The translations under genes and the position numbers were made by a program. Under the pieces are notes generated by a model. It searched no databases, was not told the DNA's origin, and saw only the letters and a list, made by a program, of their open reading frames with translations. Positions 52,049 to 62,713 of a DNA stretch of 64,000 nt are shown in pieces; the stretch's first letter is position 1; every line of letters begins with the position of its first letter. The DNA is from Diplocarpon mali (lineage: Eukaryota; Ascomycota; Leotiomycetes; Helotiales; Drepanopezizaceae). The DNA lies in contig JAENRP010000092.1 in NCBI GenBank assembly GCA_024741835.1, positions 65,218 to 129,217 on the forward strand, in the 5' to 3' direction.

Positions 52049-53653
52049 CTACTCATAGTTGGACTCATCAGAATCCTCGTCATCGATAACCTCCCCTCGG
52101 ATTGGCTGTGAAGAGCTCGCTACACGGCCTCTGAAGTTCTTGCTGCCTCCTACGAAAAGCCCCTCCTTGTCGCTCGAATCGACTGTTCCATCACTGTCGT
52201 TCCCTCCCTCGGCTCGGAGATGCTTTGAAATGCGCGTATCGATCAAACCAAGCTGCTTCTTTCGCTCGTATTGAGCAATGGCTTCTTCGCCAACATTGTA
52301 AGCAGGCTCAGCAGTAGTCTCGTCCCAACCAACCCATTTTATTTCATAGTAGGTTATCGGTCTGTTTTTGTTGCCGACAGTGCGAATCTCCTCACCCAAG
52401 ATTGCCTCCACTTCATACTCTTGCTCATCCTCATCATCGTCGCCAGCTGGCTCAGGCTCAGATTCGGGTTCGGGTTCTGGCTTGCGCTTTTCCCTGGTTT
52501 TGGCGAGAGTGGAGTACTGATCAAAGTGGCGGCTTTTCTTGCTTGACGCCTTGATCTTATCGATCTGGACTTCTTCAAGCTCATCGTAGGCAATACGAGC
52601 CTCGCGGCTAGAAAGAGTAGCTACAGACTCCTGATCAATGGTACGACGTTGACGTTTAGCTTCGTTACCTACCGAGCCAGCCCGGCTCCCAGATCCTAGA
52701 GTCTGTCTCGACGAGCTTCTGTAAGCTACATATCAGTATATTTTGAAGGCGGGGGAGGATGAAAAAGGATGGAATGTGCTGACCTGGTATCTCGTGAGTG
52801 TGAAATGTAATTTGGGGATTTGAGCCGCTTGGCAGCTAGACTCTCAGGGGTAGAGTTCGCAGACATAGAGAGCTCCATGGCGAGTCGAGAGAGAGAACGT
52901 GAGCGTGGACCCATAGTGTTCTGAAGCTGACCCTCAATGGCAATATCAGTTGGTAGCCCAACCTCTTCATCTTCATCGCTCTCTGTATCAGGCGCAGCAA
53001 CCAGGCCCCGCTGCGCGAAAGGCGATGCGAGAGTTTTCCGCTTTGGTGAGAAGAAAAAGGGCTCCTGAATTGACTTTCTTGGGTTGGGACGAGATCTATG
53101 TCAAGTAAGCAATTGATGAGAAGTATCACAAGAAGGATCTACAACGCTCTCGCAATACTTACGATGGCGGAGCTATTGTTTCCGATACTCTCGCTTCGTT
53201 GAGGTGCTCCCTGGTTGCGTGTTTGCGCTTCCTGCCTTTCCTACCTTTCTTCGGCTCGTTCACATCACGTGACTCAACACCCTTCTGATCCTGATAGACT
53301 TTTCCCTTACTCTTCACATCAAGAGCCCGTTTCACGTTGCTTTGTTTCCACTCGTACTCTTCTAAGGTCCGAGCAGACACATAGTTGAGGACCCTGTTTG
53401 GTGCGACAGCTATACGAAGTTGCGGCGTATCCGAGTAGGTGACAATGTATCGAGGTAGGTTCTCATGCTGGAAATGGTTTTCGATCACGGCCGTATCCGA
53501 GCTGTCGTGGGCCGGCAAGATGGATATCGGTGCCAAGGATGGTCCTGAGCCTGGCATGTACTTGGGGTGTTCAGCGACTACGAAGTCAAATTCGTTCTCC
53601 TGAGGCGGGCCGATTCCCTGGCCCTTAATGCCTTGTGATTTATTTAGCAACAT
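52049..53653 (-). CDS. Chromodomain protein
   Basis: Exons on the minus strand are 53653-53163, 53095-52784 and 52718-52049, with introns of 67 and 65 nt; 490 aa. The chromodomain is near the C-terminus, about residues 366-425: EYEVEAILGEEI, ITYYEIKWVGWDETTAEPAYN. It keeps the Y-E-V-E start, the KW-GW core and the W(T)xEP-like end. Aromatic-cage positions (Y, W and W) are present, so methyl-lysine histone binding is plausible. The part before it is rich in Lys/Arg/Ser with acidic patches (TESDEDEEVG). No chromoshadow, SET or helicase domain follows, so it is neither a plain HP1 nor a Clr4 or CHD protein. A role in heterochromatin or histone reading is inference. Confidence 0.85.
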
Positions 53654-54319
53654 AACACGTTCGTTTTGGACGAGACCGCAGAGATTGAGATGGTAATGTC
53701 ATCTCAAATTCCTGCAGTGGATATGTGGAAACTCACTCTCGGGGGGAGACATTGGAGAGCGCGGCCGCAAATTCCGCATGGACTTGTTGTATTTTCTAAG
53801 CCTGAGGCAGTAGCAGATTCCTGTGAAGTTGCAAGGTTGATTTGCTGTAGCGCAATAGAGGATAGAAAAGAAAATGGAAGAGAGAGAGAGGGGGGGGGTG
53901 GGGGGGGAGGGGGGAGAGAAGTAAGTAACTTGTATCAATTTAAAGAGACCTTTAGAAGGTCTTTGAAATGTTGTTTCACCCAGCACTTCTTTCAAGGTAG
54001 GAAGACTAACGAGGGAGGTTTTGCTTGTGGAATTGTATTTGTGCAATTAACAAAAGCCTGTAAAAGAAAGTGGCAAGGATAAACTAGGGATCAGAATCGA
54101 GTCTGCGAGCTCAGGGTTTGCGTGAATGTGTTGCAAAGGTGATGATCTTTAGTGTTATCGTGTTATCGATGTTCAATCGCTAGAGGCACAATAGCCGCGG
54201 CCGCGTGAAGAACTAAGCGCAAGCAATCGCGCCTGTTATACCTCAACATGAAACATTTTCTCTTCAAGTTCAGCCTGACTCTAAATCTCTCCTTCATCAT
54301 CAACTAAGCCCTGCTCATC
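53654..54319. promoter_or_regulatory. Divergent promoter of the chromodomain gene and PAM17
   Basis: Head-to-head spacing is 666 bp. It holds a long purine run, (GA)n followed by G-runs broken by single T or A (about 53881-53918), which is C-rich on the chromodomain gene strand. Several G-tracts of five or more could fold as a G-quadruplex. Open frames across it (for example 53666-54082 plus) are low-complexity artefacts. Confidence 0.5.
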
Positions 54320-55108
54320 ATGCTAGGAGCCACGCCTACCCTCCGAACCGCTGCAATCGGCTGCAGATCGCGGCCTACGCTCTTCACATCCTGCCCATAC
54401 ACCGCAACTTCACCCACTCCCGAAAGAAAGCAAAGCACATTCTCCAACCCTGCTGCTCCCAGAAGGAGAATGCAGCTTGCGAAACGTAACATAGCTTTCA
54501 AGATCTCTAGCCCCGTTGTCAGATATGCATCCACAGCTGCTTCCACAACAACTACCCCCCCGGAAGCTTCTGCGCAAAGCACAGAGCTACTCGACTGGAA
54601 CACATTCTTCAAGCTACGAAAGACACGCCGATGGTATCAGCTAGGCTCTTCAGTCAGCACTGGGATAGGTGGCTTCGTGCTTGGAGCGCAGGCCCTTACT
54701 TCGGCGGATATGGATGCGCTGGTCTCACAAATTCCTCTAGATCCTTTCGTTACGTTGGGATTGATCACATTCTCATGTGGTGGGGTAGGATGGCTTCTTG
54801 GACCGATCGTTGGAACGGGGTTGTTTAACTGGAGAAATCGAAAGTTCAGGGAACAGATGGATGTGAAGGAGAAGGAGTTTTACAGGCGGGTGAAGAGGTT
54901 CAGAGTGGATCCTTCGGCAAGCAGTATGGCAAATCCAGTGCCTGGTATGTTTCCCATTAGCCTCTCAACGAGACCTTCATCGCTAGGCTGCTGACTGTGA
55001 TCTGAAGATTATTATGGCGAGAAGATTTCTAGTGTGGCGGGCTATAGACAATGGCTCAAGGACCAACGAGCGTTCACCAAGAAGCGAACAACATACATCG
55101 GCAACTAA
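54320..55108 (+). CDS. PAM17: Presequence translocase motor subunit PAM17
   Basis: Exons are 54320-54944 and 55008-55108, with a 63-nt intron; 241 aa. The first 65 residues are Arg/Ser/Ala/Pro-rich (mitochondrial presequence). LDWNTFFKLRKTRRWYQLGSS opens the conserved domain, followed by two membrane segments (SVSTGIGGFVLGAQAL and the glycine-rich CGGVGWLLGPIVGTGLF). The second exon gives DYYGEKISSVAGYRQWLKDQ, the family's C-terminal signature. Pam17 is an inner-membrane protein that stabilises the Pam16-Pam18 J-complex of the TIM23 import motor. It converges on UBA4 with 254 bp between stops. Confidence 0.95.
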
Positions 55109-55362
55109 GAAGTCTAGCAGCGCAATGGGTCAGACGAGTACAAAAACGGAGTAATGGCCCGATACAAGCAAAGAACATTTTTCTTATGTCAGGAATGGTT
55201 TTGCCAGCAGTCCACAGAAACCCAGCCACTAAAACGGCGTTTTTGAGCACCTTCCTTGTAGCAAAAGACAAATGGATCAGGTACACGGATTGTTTCACGG
55301 AACAGAATCCCAAAATCCACATTTCACGGACTTATTCGTTTTCTTTCATAAGATCAATGCAA

Positions 55363-56950
55363 TCAGTATCCCGGAAACGAGCCGTCGACCTGCTCCTTCC
55401 AAGCCTTGAGCCCACCCTCAATGTCACCTATAAACCTCCCCTCTTTCCCCAGTACACCCTCTTTCAACTTCCTGGTCACGACCTGCGAATTGTTGCCCAA
55501 TCTGCAAACAACATAAATCGGCGCATCAGAGGGCAATGTCTCTGGAACCCAGGCCGGTCGCTCGCCCTCAGTAGCACATGCTTTGTCCCCCTGCAGCATT
55601 GAAAAAGGTACATTGACCGAGCCCTCCAGACTACAAATATCAAACTGCACTTTCTCTCTCACATCGACCAGTAGATGCTCTTTTTCTTTGAAATCTAGGT
55701 ACTGCCTTGCTTGAATCCTCTCTTCTGAATTCAAAATGTTGACAGGATGTGTAACGCCGCAGAATAAGACGTAGTCAAGACTTCCGCTCGCCATGCTTTC
55801 TAGCGATATTCCAGCTTCAGACGAGCAGGCGAAGCATTTCGGACGTCTGGCTCGTAATGTTACGCTTCTGACAGCCGGGTTGCTATTCGCAGAGAATAGC
55901 AACATAGTAGCCGCCGGTGCCGTCTCAGGCTGCTCAGGGGACGGCTTCAACCTGCCAGCAACAATCACTTTGATAGCTTCTAGAGCCTGCAGAACTCCCA
56001 TCACACCCACTACTGGGCCCAAGATCCCTCCATCGCCGCAGCTTACCACGCTTTCGGCCGGTGGGGGTTTGGGAAAAACGCATCTGTAGCATGGGCCGCC
56101 GGCATCGTTGCCAGGTGGCAGGGGAGGCGAGTTCAGCACTATGAGCTGGCCGTCGATACGCAGTGCTGAAGCAGACACAAGCGATTTCCCAAGCAGGACG
56201 CTGATGTCCGAGATGAGGTAGCGGGAAGTGGGATGGTCGGTACAGTCAAGGAGAAGATCATACTGAGAGACTATTACGGAGCAGTTCTGTGGGGTCAGAT
56301 GCTCTTTGTACGCCGTGTAGGTAACGTTCGGGTTCAATCTGGAATAGTTCAGCTTTTGTTGATATTGGAAAGGGTGGGGGTTTCTGTACGATTTCAAGTA
56401 TGAGATAGCACTGTCTACTTTCTTCATGCCTACTTTCGAAGTACTGTGTAAAACTTGGCGATGTAGGTTCGACGTCTCGACTTCATCGCCGTCCACAATT
56501 CCAATGGTGCCTACTCCAGCACCAGCAAGGTATGCTGCTGCAGGACATCCTAGACCACCTGCTCCAATAATGAGAACTGAAGCAGCTTTGAGACGAAGTT
56601 GACCTGCGACATAATCATCAGGAAAGGTTAAATGATAATAGAACTTTGGGAAATTCTCAAGATGATAATAATGTACCTTGAATTCCAACGCTAGGAACAA
56701 TCATCTGCCTCCCGTACCTCTGATACTCTTCCTCTGACAACGGCCACTTCGAAACTTCGGTCACGTTTTCTTCCGCACCCAACTGCAATCCCGCAATGCC
56801 ATCTTGAGCTTCGACACTGGCCAACTGTTCCTTCAATCGCTTAAGTTTATCTTCTGTCGTAATTATTTGCTTTCTGAGATTTTGTGCGCTTGCGGGCGCT
56901 GGATCCATGGTTTTGGGAGGTGGCGAACTCAGGTAGAGCCTGGAAATCAT
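55363..56950 (-). CDS. UBA4: UBA4/MOCS3: URM1-activating adenylyltransferase and sulfurtransferase
   Basis: Exons on the minus strand are 56950-56677 and 56603-55363, with a 73-nt intron that joins SVGIQ to GQLRLKAAS; 504 aa (490 if the second ATG, 56908, is used). A short coiled coil is followed by the E1-like ThiF domain: ATP-binding GAGGLGCPAAAYL, ETSNLHRQVLH, DCTDHPTSRY, and SCGDGGILGP with the catalytic-type cysteine. Zinc is held by CYRC and CFAC. The rhodanese domain (about 390-504) has the active-site loop VVCRLGNNSQ. Uba4 activates and thiolates the ubiquitin-like Urm1 for tRNA wobble-uridine 2-thiolation and urmylation, and in many fungi also serves MoaD in molybdenum cofactor synthesis. 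It is head to head with SLX9, 120 bp apart. Confidence 0.96.
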
Positions 56951-57070
56951 GATCGCTTCGTGAATTTACTTGGTCGGCTCTTGAGCGTCGCGAATTCAAA
57001 CCGCACAACAACTTCACTCGCATATATGGTTCGAACGTAATCTAATAAGCAGCTCCAGACGTCTGCAACC
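56951..57070. promoter_or_regulatory. Short divergent promoter, UBA4/SLX9
   Basis: Only 120 bp separate the two start codons, so the core promoters must overlap or lie inside transcribed sequence. If UBA4 uses its second ATG the gap is 162 bp. Confidence 0.55.
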
Positions 57071-57730
57071 ATGGTATTGAACTTCATCCAAATTCCTTTT
57101 CGCCTACAGCTAACCAAACCCAAGGCTCCAACCGCCCCTAAAAAGCGCCCCTCCATACGCGCCAAATCCTCCTCCTCCTCCAACTCAGGCTCAGGCATGG
57201 TCGCCCGCCCTCCACCCGCCCACCGCGAAGGCGCCAGACTCGCAGACTCCTTCGCCAACACTAAGAAAGATAAACGGATCATCAAGACCTCCTCATTTCT
57301 CAACCGTATCGAGAAAGCGCACAAGAGACCGCTGAAGCGGCGCCGCCCAAACAAGAAGCTCGTTACAACGCTCGAGAGTCTCGCGGATGCGTTGCCTGAC
57401 GTGGAAGACTCGTTACAGGATAAGGAAAGGGGTGAAGGTAAGATGAAGATGCTCAGCATGAAGAGCAAGCCGGGTGCGAGGAAGAGAAAGGAGAAGTTGG
57501 AGAGGCTGGAGAGGGAGAGGTTCTCGAAAAATATGGCGGTTATTATCGCAAGTGGGAGAGGAGAGGCTGCTGTGCCGGAGGTTCCTACGGCCGTGGATAC
57601 TGGGGAGGCTTCAGGGAGTGCTGCCCAAGGAGCTCCTGCATCGAATCCGGCGGTGAATAGGTTTGCTGCGTTGAGGGTTTGGGTCAATGCGAATATGGAA
57701 AAGCACCCAGCTTTCGAAGAGAAGAAATGA
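57071..57730 (+). CDS. SLX9: Ribosome biogenesis protein SLX9
   Basis: Single exon, 219 aa, from ATG 57071. KAPTAPKKRPSIRAK near the N-terminus, KDKRIIKTSSFLNRIEKAHK, RPNKKLVTTLESLADALPD, and the basic KPGARKRKEKLERLERERF block give the SLX9 family signature; FAALRVWVNANMEKHPAF ends the protein. Slx9 takes part in pre-rRNA (ITS1) processing and export of pre-40S particles in the nucleolus. A 36-nt segment right after the ATG (GTATTG...CTACAG) looks like a tiny intron, but its length is a multiple of three and it can be read through, so the first 12 residues are uncertain. Confidence 0.9.
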   Translation: MVLNFIQIPFRLQLTKPKAPTAPKKRPSIRAKSSSSSNSGSGMVARPPPAHREGARLADSFANTKKDKRIIKTSSFLNRIEKAHKRPLKRRRPNKKLVTTLESLADALPDVEDSLQDKERGEGKMKMLSMKSKPGARKRKEKLERLERERFSKNMAVIIASGRGEAAVPEVPTAVDTGEASGSAAQGAPASNPAVNRFAALRVWVNANMEKHPAFEEKK

Positions 57731-58038
57731 GAGCTATCGGGCAGTATGTATTGGTGTGGTCTTTTAGTATGGTGTTCTGGCGTCTTGGGAGGGTATCAAA
57801 AGTTATGGAGTACCTTTGCAGTTTTGCTGCCAGCCACACAATACCCAATATTCAACGTATCATTTTACATAGCGATTGCGTTCAGTATCTAATACCTCTT
57901 CAGGCAAGCTCTTCAGTCAAATCAACGCTGACAAAATAGCTTTGGGAAGAAATTACAACAAGCACATGCAACCTCCGTCCATATGAGAACGTCATCCAAG
58001 GTCCTTTTATACAGCTCTGCCACTGCACGAATTGCGGA
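57731..58038. other. Intergenic, SLX9 3' region
   Basis: Just over 300 bp; should carry the SLX9 polyadenylation region. No gene seen. The lost start of the pseudogene may lie here. Confidence 0.4.
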
Positions 58039-59270
58039 TTGGAGTTCTTGACAGCCCTCGGTATCTTCAGAAATCCCTCGGCCACACAACCGACTTCTCG
58101 CTCCTCGCTAAACAGTATCCCGACCTCACTCGCCAGCGTCTCAGTCGGCACCTCCTCGGATCCTCTCGAGAAGAAGCTACAAGCTATTGCCTCCGCAAAA
58201 TACCAAGCAATCGAAATCGGATTTCCCGACCTCCTATCTTTCGCATCTTCTTACCATGGCAATTATAAACAAGAGAACGACTATACAAGTCTGTGTACCG
58301 CCGGCGCAGAAGTTAAGAAGCCGTGTCAGAGCTACAACCTAGGAATCATGATGCTTCAACCCTTCGCAATGTTTGGAGGCCGGAAGATAGGAATTAAGGA
58401 AAGGGAAGACGCCTCTAACCGGGCCGAGGGCTAGATTAAGATTCTGCAAGCCGTCGGGACCGATATGCTCCAAGTACGTCTTGCAGTCTCAAGTCTTAGG
58501 TGATATAATTGCTGACAAGAATGAAAAGGTCGGATCCTCCGACTCGCCCAATATGATATCAGACAAGCAAGTCCTAGCCAGCGACCTGGCAGAGTTGGCC
58601 GACCTCCTGGCACCCTAAGACTTCCGCCTCGCGTACGAGAACTGGTGCTGGGCGACCCTCGCGCAAGCAGTACGTGCAAACCTTGACTATAATTTGCGAT
58701 GTTGCAAGGCTGTGTCTAGATCTTGGTCTCTCACCAAGATCAAGGCTGACTGTCGTGTAGTGGCAAGACGTCTGGTCAATAGTGCAACTCGCCGACCGCC
58801 CCAACATCGTTCTCTGCCTCGACACATTCCAAACCGCCGGCGGTAAATGCGGCGACCCCATCACTTCCACGGGCCTGGTCTTCCCCCTCACTCCCCTCTG
58901 CCGCCCTCCTATCAGAATCCTATAGCGCCTCACTCTCCCTCCTTACATCCACCATTGCCCCCTCGAAAATCTACGCCCTCCAGCTCTCCGACGCCTACAA
59001 ACCGCCCTCTCCCTTCCTGAACAGAATGATCGACGGCCTCTGTCCACGCGGCAGATGGAGCCACGACTCCCGCCCGTATCTGTACATGGCGGCTACCTAA
59101 CTGAACAGTGCATTGCGTCTGCGAAAGCGGTTTCAGGCACGGGGCGGAGGTGTTGGTTTAACGTCGAGGTTTTCCGACGGTGGGGGGAGAGGGCGGATGC
59201 GAGGGTTCAGAAGACATGGTTTCGGGGGGGTTACGAGATGCCAAGGATTTACATGGCCGCAGTACACATG
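58039..59270 (+). pseudogene. Decayed xylose-isomerase-like TIM-barrel gene (3-dehydroshikimate dehydratase-like)
   Basis: The frame starts without an ATG, then gives strong family sequence: SIPTSLASVSVGTSSDPLEKK and AIEIGFPDLLSFASSYHG. At 58432-58434 TAG stands where Trp is expected (AEG-stop-IKILQAVGTD). An intron (58474-58528) follows, then TAA inside LLAP-stop-DFRLAYENWCWA. A second intron (58670-58760) leads to DVWSIVQLADRPNIVLCLDTFQ. Frame is then lost near 58880 and again near 59082, and the tail (HGGYLTEQC) continues in a third frame. Two stops, two frameshifts and no start mean it is broken. Family members are TIM-barrel isomerases or dehydratases; the metal-ligand Glu (AYEN) and Asp (CLDTFQ, LSDAY) remain readable. 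The first stop is a G-to-A type change. Confidence 0.82.
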
Positions 59271-60723
59271 GAACCAACCTCGCACCACCGTCTCGTTCTC
59301 TGCTCCCCTCGCCGAGAGATGTTGAGATGGAAAGCGATAGCTACTGTATCCCTAGTCAAGGCAAACGGAAAGCATCAAGAGCATACGGCCACTGAAAGTG
59401 CCAAAGCTCCATCTCCATCTACATCGATGCCATTACCCTGTCGCAGAGCCGGGCGTTGGGTAGGGTGGGGCAGGCGTGCCTTTACCCGGATAGCTCGGGT
59501 AAAAGATGGCTACCCGGCTGAGTCTCGGTAACCCGGATACCCGCCCCCGGGATCCCGGGTCTTATCCGGCTAACACCCAGACGGATCATCTGTAGCTGGG
59601 AACCCATCATCACGGTAGGGTTTCAGCCTAGTCTTGAGCGTATGTTGGAAAACCTGCAAATACTCCCTCTCTGCTCCCTCGCAGGAGGGGCTGGGTGGAT
59701 GAGGTGGGCTGAACACGAAACATATCACATCTGCCAGCTACGCGGCCGGAAAATCCACTTCTCCTCGAGTGCTCGGATACCCCACCAGGTGTTGATATAC
59801 TCTCTGGGCATATTCTCCCCCGGCAAAGGGCTGTCTACTGGGTACCTTTGCGCCAGAGCCTATGGATGTATTCGAGAGCACCCCGGGCCCAACTCTGGTC
59901 AGTCCGACTCGTGGATCGGAGGTCACCGTTTGCGTATGTCGTGGATTTGATATAGGTCCACTGCTGGACTAATGTGTTGTGATGTTCCACACGTGACTAG
60001 AAGCAACATGTGAGGTCAAGCCCAGCCCGTAACGCAGGCTCAACGCGGCCGGGTATACTTATGAGTGTCTTGTATCCTGTTTTGAGTATCGACGTTACCT
60101 TGGATATCGCCGAACAAAGAAGCAGGATGGTTTTATTGCACGCCGTACCAATGGTCGCCTCCCTTATTTCTCACTCGTCCCTCTTACACTTCCATCATGC
60201 TAAGTGTTCACCTGTAGGGCTGGATATCATGAATGAAGCTGCATATTTCACTTGTCTGAAAGGGGAACCATGTACTAAGCTGCACACATGCAATTGAATA
60301 GTAGCGAGCTAAGAAGAGCGCACGAATGCCATTTTCCGGGCGTGGCATTCCGAGGATCTTTCTCTGATGCTCGCGGTTCCCTCCGATTAACTCTCCCCCC
60401 GTTGAGAGGAGGGAGCCCTCATATCTCTATTAGATGCACCTTGCCGCAAACCAAAAGGCATCAACCGCAAAGAGCATAGCAGTCCTCAAACTAAAACCGG
60501 GTACGCCGTACGCCCTCGCTGTTATGCCCCCCCTCGCATGTCGCTTAGTGGAAGTATCATGAGTCGATTCGAGGCGGACTCTTAGAGTGCGTGTTGCCTT
60601 TCCCGAATGGAGAGGCGGAGCGGGATTCATCGGTACTGTGAAATGTGTTAGGTAAATCCCAGATGTCCTCTCCAAGTTGCAGCAGCAGAGCCCTTGCTTG
60701 GCAAGAATCAGGTACTGGGCAAC
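59271..60723. other. Intergenic region with CCCGG-rich inverted repeats
   Basis: No supported gene. Around 59481-59575 the motif ACCCGG and its complement recur several times. TTTACCCG (59481-59488) pairs with CGGGTAAA (59496-59503), and CCCGGGATCCCGGG (59546-59559) is a perfect palindrome. This looks like a fragment of a short mobile or structured repeat. The 3' end of the deneddylase is at the right side. Confidence 0.4.
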
Positions 60724-61842
60724 TCACGATCTCCTCCTCTCCCCCTCTTTCCGGAAACCCTCAATAGTCTTCAGCATCTCCTTTCGGCCTCCGTTGGCAT
60801 CTACCAACTTCCCGCCCATACTCATGCTAACCTTCTCCCTCGCATTGGCACTCAGCAGCCTCTTGAGCAGCAGATGGCGCATCTGAATACATACATAAAC
60901 TCCACAATCGCTGCTATTCTCCTGCTGCGGACTGTCCTCTAGGTTCATAAAGCGCAGTGGCTTTCCTAACAACTGGCCTATCTTATTCGTCGCCAGCAGC
61001 GCCTCGTTGTAGTTAGAGGGAGTTAGGGAATCATAGTGAAATGCCACTCCGTCGATCACAGATACGAGGAGTAGGGACCAGTGCGAGCCGCCTTCTGCGA
61101 CGGAGACATTACGTGCGTCGTTTATTGGGAGGAAGATGTGCGTTGTACGCGAGAAGTTTGGCAGTGCTTCTTTGAGGGTTAGGGGGTCCGGGGTCTGCAT
61201 CAGCATGAATGCCATCGAGGGGCGCAGAAGGACGATGTGCGAGGATGGGTATCTGCGGAGTTCCTCACGCTCGAGGTATCTGCCCACATTGTCAGTGGCT
61301 AGCGAGTGAAGACGGTGGGTGTAAGGTTGTACTCTTCCCAGAAAGCGATTGTCTGCGAGGAGCATTAGATTGTACACGAGGGTAACGCGGAGGGGGCGCA
61401 CGTTGTCTGTAAGCCAGTCATTCTTCAGCGTGTCAACGTCCTCCTTCGTCACTGTGCCCAACAATCAGTCTCTCGCCCTCGATCTCATCGTGGATAACAT
61501 TGCAACTTACGGCGGATGTCGTAATCTGCGGCACCATACCAGTCAGTACTCTGTTTACGCACTCTGCAAGTTTCCGGCCAGATACATACAGCTAAGATAG
61601 GCATCGTCTGGAGCCAGCTGTTTCCATGCCAGCCAATTGTTAGCCTGTGCTTTGCCGAAAAAAAACCATTGCTTGCACGAGTTCTTTTCTATCCAGAGGT
61701 CTGTTGAATGGCAGAGCGGGGAGAGCCCGGGACGACTGAATTGTAAGGTGTGCGGAAGTTGAACCAAGGAGCTGGCACGTACCGAATCTCCAAAGTGTCT
61801 GCTCACTCTGCCCTTGAACGGGTGGAAGCCGTCGCGTCCCAT
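60724..61842 (-). CDS. den1: Deneddylase, DEN1/SENP8 type (C48 cysteine protease)
   Basis: Six exons on the minus strand: 61842-61783, 61617-61590, 61525-61511, 61451-61402, 61352-61333, 61279-60724; 242 aa. The joins rebuild a continuous family N-terminus: MGRDGFHPFKGRVSRHFGDS, LAPDDAYLSYYDIR, LTKEDVDTLKNDWLTDN, TIAFWEEYLEREELRRYP. The Ulp1-fold triad is visible: His in GGSHWSLLLV, Asp in FHYDSLTPSN, Cys in SSDCGVYVC, with the oxyanion Gln in DSPQQEN. DEN1 removes NEDD8/Rub1 from non-cullin proteins and can process its precursor; in Aspergillus nidulans DenA controls asexual development. Two exons are only 15 and 20 nt, so automatic gene finders may miss them. The match over the joins makes the model convincing. 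Confidence 0.93.
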
Positions 61843-62713
61843 TCTGTCTGGGTCGTGTATCTTTTGTTTGTGTATCGGAGGGAGACGCTGACGCTGTACC
61901 TTTACCCAGGTAGGTACTGAGTGAGGGAATGATAAGGTAGGGTAGGTACTTCACGTGCACTTCTCTCGCTGCAGGCGCTGCAGCATCAGGCAATTGGCGG
62001 GGTAAGGCTGGTTGGTGATTATGGGTCGGAGGGGAGAAGGGGGTTGAGCGTCGGACGGAAGGATTGCGGTGCGAAGGGGAGGTAAGCACGCAACCTTTGA
62101 GGGAAGTTGGAGAGATTGAAGGATTCGGAAATTGGAGAGCCACCTCACCGTCACGCTCTGGGAGTCGCATGGAAAGTTACAATTGCTGTCGTCGCTCATC
62201 CAGGGTTGTCCCTCGAAGTCTGCTGTCGATGTAGGGTGAGTCAGGCCGCTCCGCTCATCCCATCCCGCGGCGTTTCGGCTGCGGCGAGACATGTACATCA
62301 CAGGTGTAGGTAGGCTACGGTAGCAATTGATGATCGTCCTCAACAACTATAACCTTTCCAGCTTCACTCACGACAGTGCAAGACCATTGATTCACACATC
62401 TCTCTCTCCCCCCATCTCTGAGTCTCTCTGAGCCCCATTCATGTTTAGCCTGGCTTTCCCACGATCATAGCTCTCATTGAGATATCTGCCTCACGACGCT
62501 CATTGCACCATTACACCGCGAAAGACATCGGCAAGACAGCTAGCTAGCTTCCTGCAAATCGATCCATCATCAGTCGAGAAACCCGCCGTCGTCTGGCCGA
62601 ACGTCCCACAACCATACAGAACGTAGAGACTTTCAAACCCGCGAATAGCTCGTACCGTGCCGCATTCAGGCAAGATAGCAACTGGTAGCTCCGGAGATCA
62701 TAACCCTCAAATC
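61843..62713. other. Intergenic, upstream of den1
   Basis: Contains the den1 promoter and the 3' region of the next minus-strand gene. Long minus-strand frames here (61951-62346 and 61640-62170) overlap the den1 leader and its first intron and are not supported. A GATA-poor, pyrimidine-rich stretch lies around 62390-62440. Confidence 0.4.

Noticed and set aside
55363..56700. Long UBA4 frame with an apparent start at 56700
   Set aside because: Its first 34 codons read through the 56676-56604 intron; the spliced exon at 56950-56677 supplies the true N-terminal part.
56947..57687. 246-residue minus-strand frame opposite SLX9
   Set aside because: It is the antisense shadow of a well-supported SLX9 gene and overlaps the UBA4 start.
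61951..62346. 131-residue minus-strand frame upstream of den1
   Set aside because: The den1 model has a clean start at 61842 that gives the conserved N-terminus, so this frame is not needed and has no family match.
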